A DNA stretch of 64,000 nt from positions 433,501-497,500 of the forward strand of contig JAJGOT010000057.1 of NCBI GenBank assembly GCA_022457155.1, given 5' to 3'. The DNA is from Cladopsammia gracilis. Taxonomy: Eukaryota > Cnidaria > Anthozoa > Scleractinia > Dendrophylliidae. Below are positions 10,681 through 24,143 of this stretch, one piece after another. The position numbers were made by a program, and so were the translations under genes. The stretch's first letter is position 1, and each line of letters starts with the position of its first letter. The notes under the pieces are model-generated. The model did not search any database. It had not been told where the DNA came from and saw nothing but the letters and a program-made list of their open reading frames with translations.

Positions 10681-10992
10681 ATATACAGTCGTCATTAATC
10701 AATTGGTGACACAATACGTAAGCTAAGAGTTTACATTTTTATTTGGAAATTCCAATTACAAAGTTAGCAGTTACACTCCCCGCAATTACAAAGCTAAATG
10801 TGAACAGTTGCTTTTTGTCTATTTTTATTATGATTTGTAATCATGTTGATTATGAATTGTACGATCATAATTCTGTCGATTACAGATACAGCTACTTTGT
10901 ACATTCCAAGACCACAAGCCATTCTGGATTCACATGGGGAAAAGATTTATGGTTTCTCGTGTTGTTAAGGCCAAAGACTCTTTAGCATTACT

Positions 10993-11790
10993 TTAAAAGG
11001 GCATTGTCACGCAGATTTTGCTGTGTTTTGATCAAAATACACCAAATAGTTGACAATATATCTTTGCTCAAACTTAAATAACACCTATAACATAATATCA
11101 AGTGATTTCTTCATGGAAGAACAAACCATAATCGGTATTTAATTTTTTGTGATTTTTCCACCTTGGGAGAAACTTGAAAAAATTTGGCCAATGTATTCAA
11201 GTTGCAATCCATTTCCATCCTGGCCATCCGCAGCCAAAGATAACGAATACTAGTTTCTGTGCACTGGTAGAGTATTTGTTGACAAAACTGGACCATTATT
11301 TTTAGGTTTCCATTGAAACAAAATGTTTTTTGGCTTTTCAAAGTGATTCTAAAATAGATGTCACAGCACCTTTAAAGTCTGCCATGTTGTGACGGACACA
11401 CGCATTAAGCAAGATAAGCTGGACCCACAATGCCTTGCTGTGTTGGAATGTAGCTGTATACATAAAATGAATAACGTGGTTGGTTTATAAAAAACTGTGG
11501 TGCTGCGTGGATAGGGGAGTGAAACATAAACATTTAGTTTTATCAGCTGAGTTGATAACGTAAATTGGCCAGCGTAAAGAGATTTTTTTTTTATTTTTTA
11601 CTCCATTTTTTATTATTACATACGTTTTTTGAAGTTAACAAGATAAGAAAAAAAAATGAGATTCAAGATTATAGCTGTATATTTAGTGGCATTTTGCAAT
11701 AAAACATAGGAAAAGACAATATTCGTATTCGCAGGTTTGAACTGAAACTAGTTTGCAGTCGAGGCTCATGCGGGACAATTTTCAGAGCGA
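10993..11790. mobile_element. Miniature element related to 9236-9720 and 46460-46745
   Basis: Starts TTTAAAAGGGCATTGTCACG. The part at 11100-11240 recurs in reverse at 46476-46640 (shared ATGGAAATGGATTG and TTGGCCAAT blocks). The part at 11660-11780 recurs at 9600-9715. Probably a composite of two insertions. Confidence 0.5.
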
Positions 11791-11903
11791 AGAACCAGCG
11801 CTCGAAACCTCAGCTCTTGGATCTGTTTTTGGTGGCCAATTTACTATATCAACTCAGTTTACAAAATCAAATTTTCGTGTTAAAGGTAAACATAGATTGG
11901 TGC

Positions 11904-12091
11904 TCATGAAATTTGGACTGCATAAGCATTAACATACATGAAACAAACAAATTCATTATATATGCCTCGGTCAGCGTATCTGGGATCCCGGATAGCATTT
12001 CCCGAGTTATCCCTGTCTGTGACGGGTGTTTGGCCAGGTTTGTGAGACCAGTATCCGTTGTTATCCAAACGGTACCAGTGATAATCAAAGC
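11904..12091 (-). CDS. Isolated terminal exon of an unidentified conserved-looking protein
   Basis: Minus strand: acceptor TTTTCTCCTAG, then an exon from 12091 to the stop TGA at 11904-11906. It encodes about 62 residues including FDYHWYRLDNNGYWSHKPG and later DPRYADRG. The aromatic/His-rich HWYR...WSHKPG pattern and the clean acceptor make it look truly coding. From memory it resembles uncharacterised proteins seen in cnidarians and some bacteria; I cannot give a function. No upstream exon is evident between 12092 and the coiled-coil gene start (12977, opposite strand), so it may be a relic or belong to a gene nested in that locus. Confidence 0.5.
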
Positions 12092-12161
12092 CTAGGAGAA
12101 AATGCAAAACAAATCAACGACAAATACATGAACAAATCCTAAGCTATGCACAATGGTAAAG

Positions 12162-12493
12162 CCAGTTTATACAGGTGATTTTTTTGTACAATTGTTGTCG
12201 CTCTTGTCGATGCAATTATTGTCGCGCGCAAGTTGCATCTTCAAATCGCATGTGTAAACGGGCACGATTTCAGTGCGATTTGTCGTGCGATATCGCAGAG
12301 GTTTCGAACATGTTCGAAACCTGATGCAACTTGGCGACGATTTTGGGGAAATCACAGCAAAGATGCCGCAGCCGAATCGCACAGGAAATCGCCGCTGGTT
12401 TACACTTGGGACGAAAGTAGCATTGGAATGCGCGAAAAAAAAAAATCGCATCAAAAATCGCATGTGTTAACGGGCCTGTAAATATACAGTAAA
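12162..12493. mobile_element. MITE with TTTATACAGGTGATTTTT end
   Basis: Inverted-repeat-like ends (TTTATACAGG at the left, CCTGTAAATA at the right) and an interior with repeated CGATTTG/CAAATCG motifs, including AATCGCATGTGT twice. Open frames on both strands here are repeat artefacts. Confidence 0.55.
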
Positions 12494-12941
12494 CAGCTCT
12501 CCTTGCACATACATACAACAGGTTTTTAATTTTTCTTGTTTTTCGCCCAGTGAAAAAAAGAAAAGTAATTCCTGAAACTCAGATTATTAACATTAGGAAG
12601 CTATCCATCAAACGTTACATGAAGTTCTTGTATTTTGCCTGCGTAAATAATAGATCTAAAGTTTTCTGTTTTTAACCAGGGGTATCATGTAACTTGATAT
12701 CACTAAGTCATTGAGGGGTGTGATTTTGGACATTTTTGGAATTCCGTCATCGACCTCGGCAAATTTTCGTGTGTTTTCGTTACTCTTCGGCGCAACTTCG
12801 TAGTTGCCAAGAGACTAGCTTGGTTTATGTAGGAGGCAATTTTGCGGCACGTCGTTTATTTTTAGCTTTTCGTGATATTTTTTGTTTTGTTTTTGTTTTT
12901 CTCAGTTGGCCCAACGTTCTAAGAGCTTAGCAAATACCAAG

Positions 12942-12988
12942 ATGGAGTTAGCGACAACAAACAACAGAACCACGCCATGGAGGAGCAG
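12942..12988 (+). promoter_or_regulatory. Overlapping upstream ORF at the coiled-coil gene start
   Basis: An ATG in good context (CAAGATGG) at 12942 lies 35 bp before the main ATG and out of frame with it. In the spliced message it reads through the main start and stops at a TAG three codons past the exon 1/2 junction. If the transcript starts upstream of 12942, this would lower main-frame initiation unless scanning is leaky. Confidence 0.45.
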
Positions 12989-14826
12989 GTATAAGGACAA
13001 ATACCTATTTCGAGCTCATTCTCTTAGTGGGATGTTGTACTGCGCTGTACTGTTATACAGACTTGAGATAAAATGATCATTCAATAATATGCTCGGATGT
13101 TGAAAGATATTCAAAGATGTATTTCTTTGTTTTTAAATTTAAGTAGCTCTAGTTTTAAGTCCACGTAAGCTCCATGCTGCTGTTTCTGTGTGGGCTACAT
13201 GCCAAACATGTAAATGAAGAGTGTGCATGCTTAGTTTTGTTTCTTCATTTCAAAGATCCTAGCACTGGAAGAAAAAGTTAGAAAGTTAAAGACGGACTTC
13301 AAAAGATCTCAGGACAAAAATAAATATTCTGAGGGGGAGGTAAGTTTAGAACAAAATTGTTTCTTGTTTATTCAGTAATTCATTAATTCGCTCATTCTTT
13401 CGTCCTTTCGTTATTTATTCGGTCACTCAATAAACTATACAATCGTTCGTTCGTTCAGTCGTTATTCATTCATTCTTTCATTCCTTCATTCCTTCATTCC
13501 TACCTTTATCCTTCCTTCCTTCCTTCCTTCCTTCCTTCCTTCCTTCCTTCCTTCCTTCCTTCCTTCCTTCCTTCCTTCCTTCCTTCCTTCCTTCCTTCCT
13601 TCCTTCCTTCCTTCCTTCCTTCCTTCCTTCCTTCCTTCCTTCCTTCCTTCCTTCCTTCCTTCCTTCCTTCCTTCCTTCCTTCCTTCCTTCCTTCCTTCCT
13701 TCCTTCCTTCCTTCCTTCCTTCCTTCCTTCCTTCCTTTCCTTTTTTTCTTTCTTCTTTCCTTCCTTCCTACCTTTCTTCCTTCATTTATTAATTTTTTGA
13801 TTTTGATTTTGATTTGTTAGTTCCTTTATTAAACTTACTATTTTCTTCTTCAAGATTCAACAGTATTCCCGAAACATAGACGAACTAAAACGTCAATTAG
13901 GCCTTTCTCAAGACAAGCTTCACAAGCAAACTCAAGAAGCAACTAGGAGAGACGAACAGTTAGTTGTACTCAAAGTTGAACTTGCGACTTTGCAGGAAAA
14001 ACATCGGCTAATTCAAGACGAGGTATTTATACTGGGTTTCGTCTGACCCTGACGCCAACATGTCAAAGTCAATCACAGCAGTAAAACATTCGTAACTTGA
14101 TGGTCGGAATCTGCAGAGCTGAGTTAAACGAGAGTTCCTTTTGTTTTTAGAATGATAAACTCAAGCAAGAATTTGTGATTTCGCGTCAACAACATCAAAG
14201 CTGCCTTGAGGAGGTACGTTAGAACAAATTGTAAAGAACCACGTTGAGGTAATGGTCGGTGAACGTTGAGCCCGCGATATGTAATGGTCACCTGCGTTAC
14301 CCACGGGGACGGCGTTGGACGGAGGGAAGGGTGGGAAGTTGGACTCAGGGGGTGGGGGTCGGCGGAGCAAAACGCCTAGGAGAGGGGAGGGGAGGGGAGG
14401 GACCGGAAGTTTCGTATTCACGAGTTGGTTCAGGAGCCTTTAATTCGTCTCAAGTACCGTTCAAATCGCGGCCTTAGCTAACAGGAAGAATCGGTTCTGA
14501 TGACAACTGTGAATAATACTGCTTTGCTTATTATTTAAGAACCAAAACCCCCTTTCTGTTTTCTTTCTTGCTCTGATAAAGATTGTAGCACGTTGTAACG
14601 CTTCCTTAGTGGCTCAGGCGAGGTTTCTTTCGACCTTTCAATTAGCAATTTTTTCCTTATTTCGTTTTAATTATCTCTACTATTTATTGTTCATTGCTTC
14701 GTAGGTCCAGACTCTCCGCGTATCTCTCGAGGACGCACGAGCCAATGGGGATCGATTGCATCGGGAAAGTGAACTTGTAGTGGAGAACGTGAACAGTTGG
14801 GTAAAAGAGCAGAAGTGAGTTTTATC

Positions 14827-14867
<41 letters not shown>

Positions 14868-17800
14868 TTGATGTCCCATGGGTGCCAAACATCAAAATTC
14901 AAGAAAAATCTCAAAACTCATTTTGTAAAATATTGAAAAACAAATGGTACCATGGAAAAATACTTCTGAAGAGGTTTCATTTGAATGGTCACACCATAGG
15001 ATTTCATCAACAGACTCAAACGTTAGAACAAATGGTACCATGCAAAAGTACTGCTGAAGAGGTTTCATTTGAATGGTCACACCATAGGATTTCGTCCACA
15101 GACTCAAAAGTTAGAACAAATAGTGCCGTGCAAAAGTACTGCTGAAGAGGTTTCATTTGACTGGTCACACCATAGGATTTCATCAACAGACTCAAAAGTT
15201 AGAACAAATGGTACCATGCAAAAGTACTGCTGAAGAGGTTTCATTTGAATGGTCACACCATAGGATTTCGTCCACAGACGCAAAAGTTAGAACAAATGGT
15301 ACCATGCAAAAGTACTGCTGAAGAGGTTTCATTTGAATGGTCAAACCATAGGATTTCGTCCACAGACTCAAAAGGTAGAACAAATGGAACCATCAATAGT
15401 ACTGCTGAAGAGGTTTCATTTGAATGGTCACATTATAGGATTTCGTCCACAGACTCAAAAGTTAGAACAAATGGTACCGTGCAAAAGTACTGCTGATGAG
15501 GTTTCATTTAAATGGTCACACCGTAGGATTTCATCAACAGACTCAAAAGTTAGAACAAATGGTACCATGCAAAAGTACTGTGGAAGAGGTTTCATTTGAA
15601 TGGTCACACCATAGAATTTCATCCACAGACTCAAAAGTTAGAACAAATGGTACCATGCAAAAGTAATGCTGAAGAGGTTTCTTTTGAATGGTCACACCAT
15701 AGGATTTCATCAACAGACTCAAAAGTTAGAACTACACTACATGTCTCCATAATTGACTGACTCTGGGAGTGAAAGGGTTAAAACATCATCTGGTATTTGG
15801 TGATTAACGGGTGTTTCCATTTTATTTCTCAGGCAAGGAAACGAAAAGCTTGCCGGCAGACTAAGGTAATTTTGAAGATAGGCGGTTGTCATTTATTGAT
15901 TAATTTTATGAATTAATTAATTGATTAATTAATTAATTGACAGGCAGACAGATTGAGTTATTGTCAGGAAGAATGTTCCCGCTACATTTCAATGTGTGAA
16001 ATTGACTTGTTTAAATATCTCCATTGTAGAGAGCAAGATGCACGAATTACAGCTCTTCAGTCAGAGAAGGAGTATGTATTTTTATTATTTTCCACTTTGT
16101 TTGAAAATATTATTATTCCCTTTGTAAAACTACTTTGGTCCTTTGCAAGTTGCTTAGATGTCAGTTTCTTTTCCTCAGACGCTTTGAAGAGTCAACAGAG
16201 ACGCTGAAACAGGAGAATGCTATTATAAAGACTGAATTAGGTAAGTAGAAAGCCATACAAGTAGAGTTTTATTCTCAAAGGATGAAAATTTCATTGTTCT
16301 GTCATCCAAAATGGCAGCCGTGCAAATCGCCGATGGTAATAGAAAGGAAAGCAGGAGGCGTAACAAGGCGTCTTTCCCGGGAGGGGGTGGGGAGTTACTT
16401 CTTGGGAGACGGAGGGAGGGTGTAGTGAGTAAAATCTCTACCCAGTTAAAGAAGTGTCCGGCTTATAGACAGTCGAGTTTTCAAGTTGACGGTTTCAAAG
16501 TTTCCGTTGTCCGTCTTATAGAGAGTTTAGTTACAGTAAAATGACTGAAAAACGGCAGGAACCAACACCAGGTGTCCGTCTTAAAGAGGTGTCCGTTAAG
16601 AGAGAGTTGACTGTACATGTATTTTACTCTGGGTCTCTCATATCTCTGGGTCTCTCATATCTCTGGGTCTCTCATATCTCTGGGTCTCTCATATCTCAGG
16701 GTCTTTCATATCTCTGGGTCTTTCATATCTCAGGGTCTCTCATATCTCTGGGTCTTTCATATCTCTGGTCCTCTCATATCTCTGGGCCGTGTTTACAGGC
16801 AGACAGACATACAGACGAGTTTAGAATGCGTTGCAATTTCATTTGACGAGGTCTTCAATTTGTTGAATTTTTTTAGAGGAAAGAAGAATGGACAGCGAAC
16901 GACTGAAGGTTAGTTTGAAAGCATTATTTTTTTTTATATACACCAATCACTAAACTTGCCGATACCGTAAATCCTCTACAAACAACAATAAACACGGGGG
17001 GTGACAACTCTAACAAACGCTGTTTCAGCAATACTGTGTGGAACTGAAAATTGTCCCGAAAATTTGGAATATCTTCCCGATTTTTTCGGAGACATTCTCG
17101 CAAAAATTTCAAACTTCCCGAAATTTTAACAACATTATCTCATGTTTCCCCGAAAATTTTTCTAGTCTCCCGATTCCCGGCAAAATCTTCAGATTCCCGG
17201 AAGAATTTTGTTTTTCTCCCGAAACAGGCCTTCTTAGAGTTGTCACCCCCCCGAAATAAACGGTATTACCGGTACATTTTTCCCATGCCAATCCAGGCAC
17301 AAATTCACAGACAGTACTCACAAACCTTGTAAGAAATATTGCGGGTACTTACACTTAAAAATGATCGTAATTACGCTAATCGTGATAGTCAGGAGCCCAG
17401 GAGCCCATTATGTGAATGTATTTACTGGTGGGAACCTATTGAATTTGATTAATTACCATTCGCTAATTATAATAAGCCCCTTCCCCCCTCCCTCAAACTC
17501 GGTTTAAATAAGTGAGGCTTAATAGAGGATTTTCGGTATCTTCACAATTATATTTTGACGCGTAAAATATTGACAACGATACGCTATTATTGTAATTTGT
17601 GGTTGACAGTCTTCGCATACAGCATCATTCAGTACCAAAATGTGTTTTTTGTTTTGGTGAGTTTTAGCGCTCTAAATTACTCATTAGCCTATCAATTATA
17701 ATTAGCGTGAAGAGTCGTTTACGAATTAAAGTTTAAATTCTCGACGACCTAAAGGACATGAGAGATTAGTTGATTAAGGCATGATTAAAACTCGAACACC

Positions 17801-19903
17801 ATTACAATGAAAAACGGTTTATGTACAAACTATTTTCAAATCAAAGGAAACTGGGGAAATTTTCAAATAAAAGATGCGTGTATCGATAAACACCAAAGTG
17901 GTGACAAAAAACCGTAAAGGCGATGCAGGTATTGGCGTAAGCATAACCGCTTATATCAACATGGAAACGGGCTCGACAAAAGCATATTAAACATGAGCGC
18001 AATGATAAATAATCTTCCTTTTTCTTGCGCTTACGCTGGTGCTTGCGTCGGGAGATGTTGAAGATTAACACTAATCTTTTTTTAAAAAAAGATAGTCAAA
18101 TTTACAAGTATTTCGCTTTACTTATAATTATGTCATTAATATTTTTAAAGATTTTTTTACAAAAGATTACAGGTGTGCGTGGTTTTTGTTTCCGTGAATT
18201 CAGTTATAAATTAATTATCGCATATCAGACATTACAAATGATTGATTCAAACATAAAATATTTAAATGTCGTTGTAAAGAACTTTATCCTAATCTCATTA
18301 GTTTTTGTTTCGTAAGCAAAGGATTATTTTTATAACTAGCTAGATACGTATACGCGTTTATTGTGTGTGACAACGGTAGCTTTCATTGATTTACGATCAA
18401 ACATAACTGAAGGAACTCCACTACAATACAGGTGCTCTCTACAACTGATTTACACGACCCTCAGTGAAGTATTGATTTAATGAAAGAGTGGAAACTGTTA
18501 TAATTTGGATACATTTTTTTTATTCTCGAGAAATGCTCGCCACCATCATAGGAAATGTCCCAAATTTAATTTGAAGAAAAATACAGCTGCGTTTTTTAGG
18601 AACAGAGGGATATTTTATCAACTAAAAATTCCAACATGGCAGAGTGTGACACGGACTCAATTCATAGCGGAGACAGTTCAGTTCTACTTTGTATTGGCAC
18701 TCCTCTACTTGGTTCGTTAACAAACTTGGATGGCTTTGGAAGAATCCGCGGAGGATGTACAAACCCTGTTCATAACTGCTCGTGTTACGTTCGTTTTGAG
18801 CACCAGCTAAGCTTTGCTTGTCTGAATTGTCAGGGACTTTGCCCTGCGTTTTCGCATGTAAGTTGAGATTACTTTGTTCGGGTTTTTTTAACGACGGCAA
18901 GGCGACGTGGAAAGAAAGTTTACTCTCCCCCGCAGAGTTTAGTTTTTAGCAACGTCTTTAGCAACGGCACTCGTCATATCACCTATACACTGTACCTTGT
19001 TTTAGGGAATTTTTTATGAGATGCTGTATGAAAGTTTGGGATAATTTTTCGCGACCGGCTTAAGGGTTGATTTCCACTGTCGCGTAATTTTTACGTGCGT
19101 AAATAAAAATAAGAGACGATGTATGAACAGCTTGCGTAAACTTTTACGCAAGCTGTTCATACGTCGTCTCTTATTTTTATTTACGCGCGTGAAAATTACG
19201 CGACAGTGGAAATCAACCCTAATTGTTTTAATTAAATCAGTAAGCGACTTTGAAAATTATTTCTTTTTTATGTCATTAAAGCTAAAAACGCAAAAAAAGA
19301 ATCATGCCGCGAAAAATTCTTTGCACGGCTTAATCAGTGTTTTTATTTATTTTTTTTTTTATGTAAGGTTTCGCGAGGGGAAAATTGTTGTTTTCAGCGG
19401 CATTGGATCTGTGTTTTTCCTTTTTTGGCCTTTTTCATAAGCTTATAACAGCAAGTGAAAATGTCAACACAAAAGGAATGATAGACCTGAATAGCTTCAA
19501 TGCGCGAAAGTGTGAAAATAATATACCATGTTGTTTTAACCCGCAGGCCTTACAGTCACATTCAGCTCAGCAACAGGTGCTTCTTCATCAACTTCGCAAC
19601 CGTTTACATGAATACGAGTGAGTATTAGTGTGTTAATATTCGTTATAAATGTTTTGCAACATTATTGTCGTCTACCATTCCCGCTCCTCCCAGTTAGTCT
19701 CGGGTGTGAATGAGTTTGTTGTTTTCGTAAACCTGTTATGAAGAATGGTAGTGATTCTTGTTCAGATGAAGTTCATTCTTGATCAGTCAGTTGCGCGAAT
19801 ATTCTCTTGGTCGATCACTCTCTCTTTACATTCGCTGGCTGGGTTGTTTGCTTGTTTACTCGGTTGTGCGCTCCTTCCTTCCTTCCTTCCTTCCTTCCTT
19901 CCT

Positions 19904-19946
<43 letters not shown>

Positions 19947-22900
19947 CCATTGTAGGAACGATCAAGATACGGAAGCAATGAGCAAGGCTCACGCCATAGA
20001 AGAGCTCCATAGCCGGTTAAAAACCAACGTGGAAAGTATTCAACAGCTGAATCAACAGGTAAAAACTTTGAAAAGTACTGTAATACGAAGATATTTTGTG
20101 ATAACATAGAGTGGTTTTCAATTGAGTGTCCTAAAACCAAAAGCAAATAAATCACTCTGGACAAAACTTGTACGAAAGCTAAACCAAGAGCATTCGAATT
20201 CTCTCCTTATTTTTAATTGTTGTTCAAGTTTTTTTCCTAACACTTTCCACCATAACATTTTCTTCTATCTTTACAGCTCAACACCTTAAATAAGGAAAAT
20301 CTTCGACAACGACATATAATCGACAGAGAAGCAGCAGCAAGAAAGGTAAGTAATAAACTAGAAATAGCTGAGAGCCAGTGAAGTGCTGCGATGTTACTCA
20401 TCAAATACAGTGTAGTGTCAATACTTATGATTGTCAATAGGCTATGTTATGATTACTGTTTTTTTTTTGTATATATTTTCCCAAAAATGTAAGTGAATTG
20501 TTTGAATAATAAGCATGAATTTGTGTTAAATATAAATATAGTACTAAATAGTACAGAATTCGTCGTTTTCCATTGCTTAGCTTGTAATGTTTTATGCCCC
20601 CGGGTATACGACGAGGAGTGGTTAGCTCCGCATAGTCATAGTCTAATGTAGACATCCTTAGGGCTTGTCACGCAATCTTTCCTCCCTCGTGCTACATAGT
20701 GGGAAATTTGACGCAAAATTAAACGAGGCCCGGACGGGGCGATTAACTTCAACAAAAACATTGGCCAACGGTCGCAAGCTAAAGGATTTCGTAATCCATA
20801 TTTTCCGGTAGTTTCCATGACTTCTTCAAGCGAATGATAAAATTGTGTTTGCATGATAACTCTGCGTAATAAGTAAACAGCTTACCTCGAGCAAGAACGC
20901 AAAACCTCGGCTTTGGTTACCTTTAGGAGTGCCGCGCTATATAGCGAAAAACCAACTGTATTAGCGCGCGCTGAAATAGTGCATTTAATGTCATCAAATT
21001 GCGTCAGCAAAGTACTAATTAAAGTTCAAAAATGAAAACAATTCAAATTTGACAAGTTAAAAAAACAACAAAATGTCACTCAAAAATTGCTCAAAAAAAC
21101 AAAGCGTCACACTCCGGACTTGTGTGGTTGCTCTTTATCAGGTTTTTTATCTTTCAACCATGCAATTGCAGACTCGAGAGAAATTACTACTTTTAGAAAC
21201 TCGATAACATTCATCGTTTTCTCTCAAAATGACTATGATCGCGAGATTAATTCAGTCGCAATTTTAACGCGCGCTAAAACAGATGTTTTTACAGTTGCTA
21301 ATACAGTTCAAAACCTATCAGCGTTTTCTCTTAAAATGACAATAGGGGACTTTAGATCGGACGACGAGTACGAGATTGAGCACGGGTACGACTTTTGAAT
21401 TTAAAGCCAGTCACGTCCCCAAAACTATCGGTCCCTCCTGTTGCAAACCAGAAGATAAGAAGACTCTAGGTATAAAATTTGTGTGGTAAATGGTTCTTTA
21501 GAGTACGGCGAACTAAGTTTTAAAAGTCGTACTCTTACTCAATCTCGTACTCGTCGTCCGATCTAAAGTCTCCTAATTTTACTCGCCACATGATCACGAG
21601 ATTAATTCGCAATTTTAGCGCGCGCTTATACAGTTGTTTTTACAGTTGCTAATACAGCCGTTCAAAACCAATCATGTTTTCTCTTAAAATGACAATTTTA
21701 CTCGCCATATGATCGCGACATTAATTCGCTATTTTAGCGCGCGCTAATACAGTTGATTTTACAGTTACTAATACAGTTGTACATGTTCAGACCTATCCTG
21801 ACCACGCAGAATTCTACAACTACTGCCGCTGACGATACATACTGCATCCTCACTCAAAATCATAGTCCACGAAAAAGTCCACGAAATCCTCAAAACGAGC
21901 TATTGCGCCGTATATAAAGCGCCCAGGTCTCACTCGGTCAAATGAAACCCACGAAGCCTGTCACGATTAGTGTGCTGCTCGCCAAAGGGCTCGCAGCAAA
22001 AATATAATCAACCTTTCTAAACTTGCCGAATCATGCTAAGGCTTAATAGAGAGTTTTCTGTCCCAAAACAAGGAGATGGCGGCCATATTGGTGTCCCAAA
22101 CGAATCCTATGGGACTTTAGCTCTATTCTTATTCAAAGATTTCCTATTGTTTTAACACTCCAATATGGCCGCCCGTTACGTGAGTGAAAACACTATAGTC
22201 ACGGATAAAAGCACCCATTGTCCACAGGGTTGTGTCTGAATCATACCGTCCAGAAGGACGTCGGACACCTTATTGAGATTTATATAACGTAATGTCGACA
22301 CTTAGAATTTTATTTTCAATAAATTTTTAAATGTAAAAAAGAAAATCTAAAAACTCCACTCAGGATTGAACCTGTGACCTCAGCTAGGCTTAGGCTTACA
22401 TAGCCTACCATACCACTGTACCACCTAGGTTCTCGGGTTGCTTAGTCCTAAATTTAACTATACAAACTGCTACCCCCTACCTCAACTGAAAGCTAACCAG
22501 TTACTCCGTTATAAAGTCTTTATTAAGTCGTTATTAAGTCTCAATAAAGTGCCCGACGTCCTTCTGGACGGTATGATTTGGGCTTGACCTGTCCACAGCG
22601 TCCTGTTTTACATCGTTCAGTCCTCAGCCCTCCTTTTCAGACACAAGCTCTCCAAACGGCGCTTGGATGTCTGAGAAACGACTTGCACATTCTTTTTCTT
22701 GGTAACCAAGAAATCATTTGTTGGCATGGACCTACAAGTACCAGGCATTCACAGGATTTTTCTACAATTGCAAGCAAATAAATCATTTTTCCTTTTTTTT
22801 TCTTTTGTCAGAGTTTACAACTTCAATTGGAGTCACGTGATCAAACGATCATGGCGCTTAAAGCTCAAGTGGAGTCTTATAAGTTCGCCGAAGTACCGCA

Positions 22901-24086
22901 CCGAGACACAGACAACATAGTAAGTAGATAGTCACATGACTTGTCTAGTACGTGCTTTTCACGTGCACATTGTAATGTCTATGTAGCAACGAAGGCTGGT
23001 ACCAATCACTTACTGTTTCCATGTTTCCATATCATCGGCAACGATCGCGGAAAATCTCGATCGCTGGCCAAAATCTCTGCGATCGTGCGACCATCATTGC
23101 GATCTTGGACTCTTGGCTCACAGTAAAAATTTAAGGCTTCAGGGTGGTCGCGGCGCAACTATGAACTTGTAATATTTGCGAACAAACTGGGGCCTTCATT
23201 TTTACACAAATGGAATATTTTTTTTATTTTATTTTCAGATGGATGCTTATGGGTTGAATGACTCTGCTTATTCGTCGCTGGACAAAGGACTGTAAGTTAA
23301 TATTTATCATTTTATTTTTGAATGATTTCTAATCCCACTTTACTTCTACTCAACCTGGCTTTTATTTCCTTTTCAGACAAAAGTCTGCGCAAAAGGATAA
23401 GGTAACTTATTTTTCATTTGCCTTGTTCGTCATCACTACAAGTGATGAATGAAAGAACTGAATGAATGAAAGTGATGAATGGAAGAACTTCAATTTCTTT
23501 ATTTCCATCGATTTAAAAAGAAAAACCTGCACGCTGGAAAAGCCGATAAGAAAAACGTAAAAACGCTTTCAAAAGTGAAGCGATTTGAAAATGATACGGT
23601 TATGTCTATACTGTGAACACCGATCGCTTAATTGGATTTAAAAGCAACGTTTCTTTTTCTTTGAAATGTAGTTTAAGGTCACCATTACTTTGAATCTTAG
23701 TTAGTTTCCGTGTAAACACTTTGAAACCGTATTGTTTTAATGCGGTTTCGAGTTCGTTCGTGTAAACATGTTCAACTTGGTCTTAGGTCGTGTCTAAATT
23801 GAGTGTAAACGCTATGGAATGCATGAGGAACTCCGTGATAAGTAAGTTACAGCGGACCTGAAATTTGAAGGAAAAGAATAGTTGCAGTGACAAACAAATT
23901 AAAAGCCGATAAAACTAATGCCTAACACTTGCTCACTTTTGCAAAAACACGCGAGGTTAAAGCTAACATTTTCAGACACGGCCTTGAATTTTTAGTTTAA
24001 CGTCGAAAATTCAACTTTTCTGTATGTTGCTTGAAAATTTTGACCGCCGTGAAAGCGGTAGAATGACCGCGGCAAAATCGCTTTTA

Positions 24087-24143
<57 letters not shown>

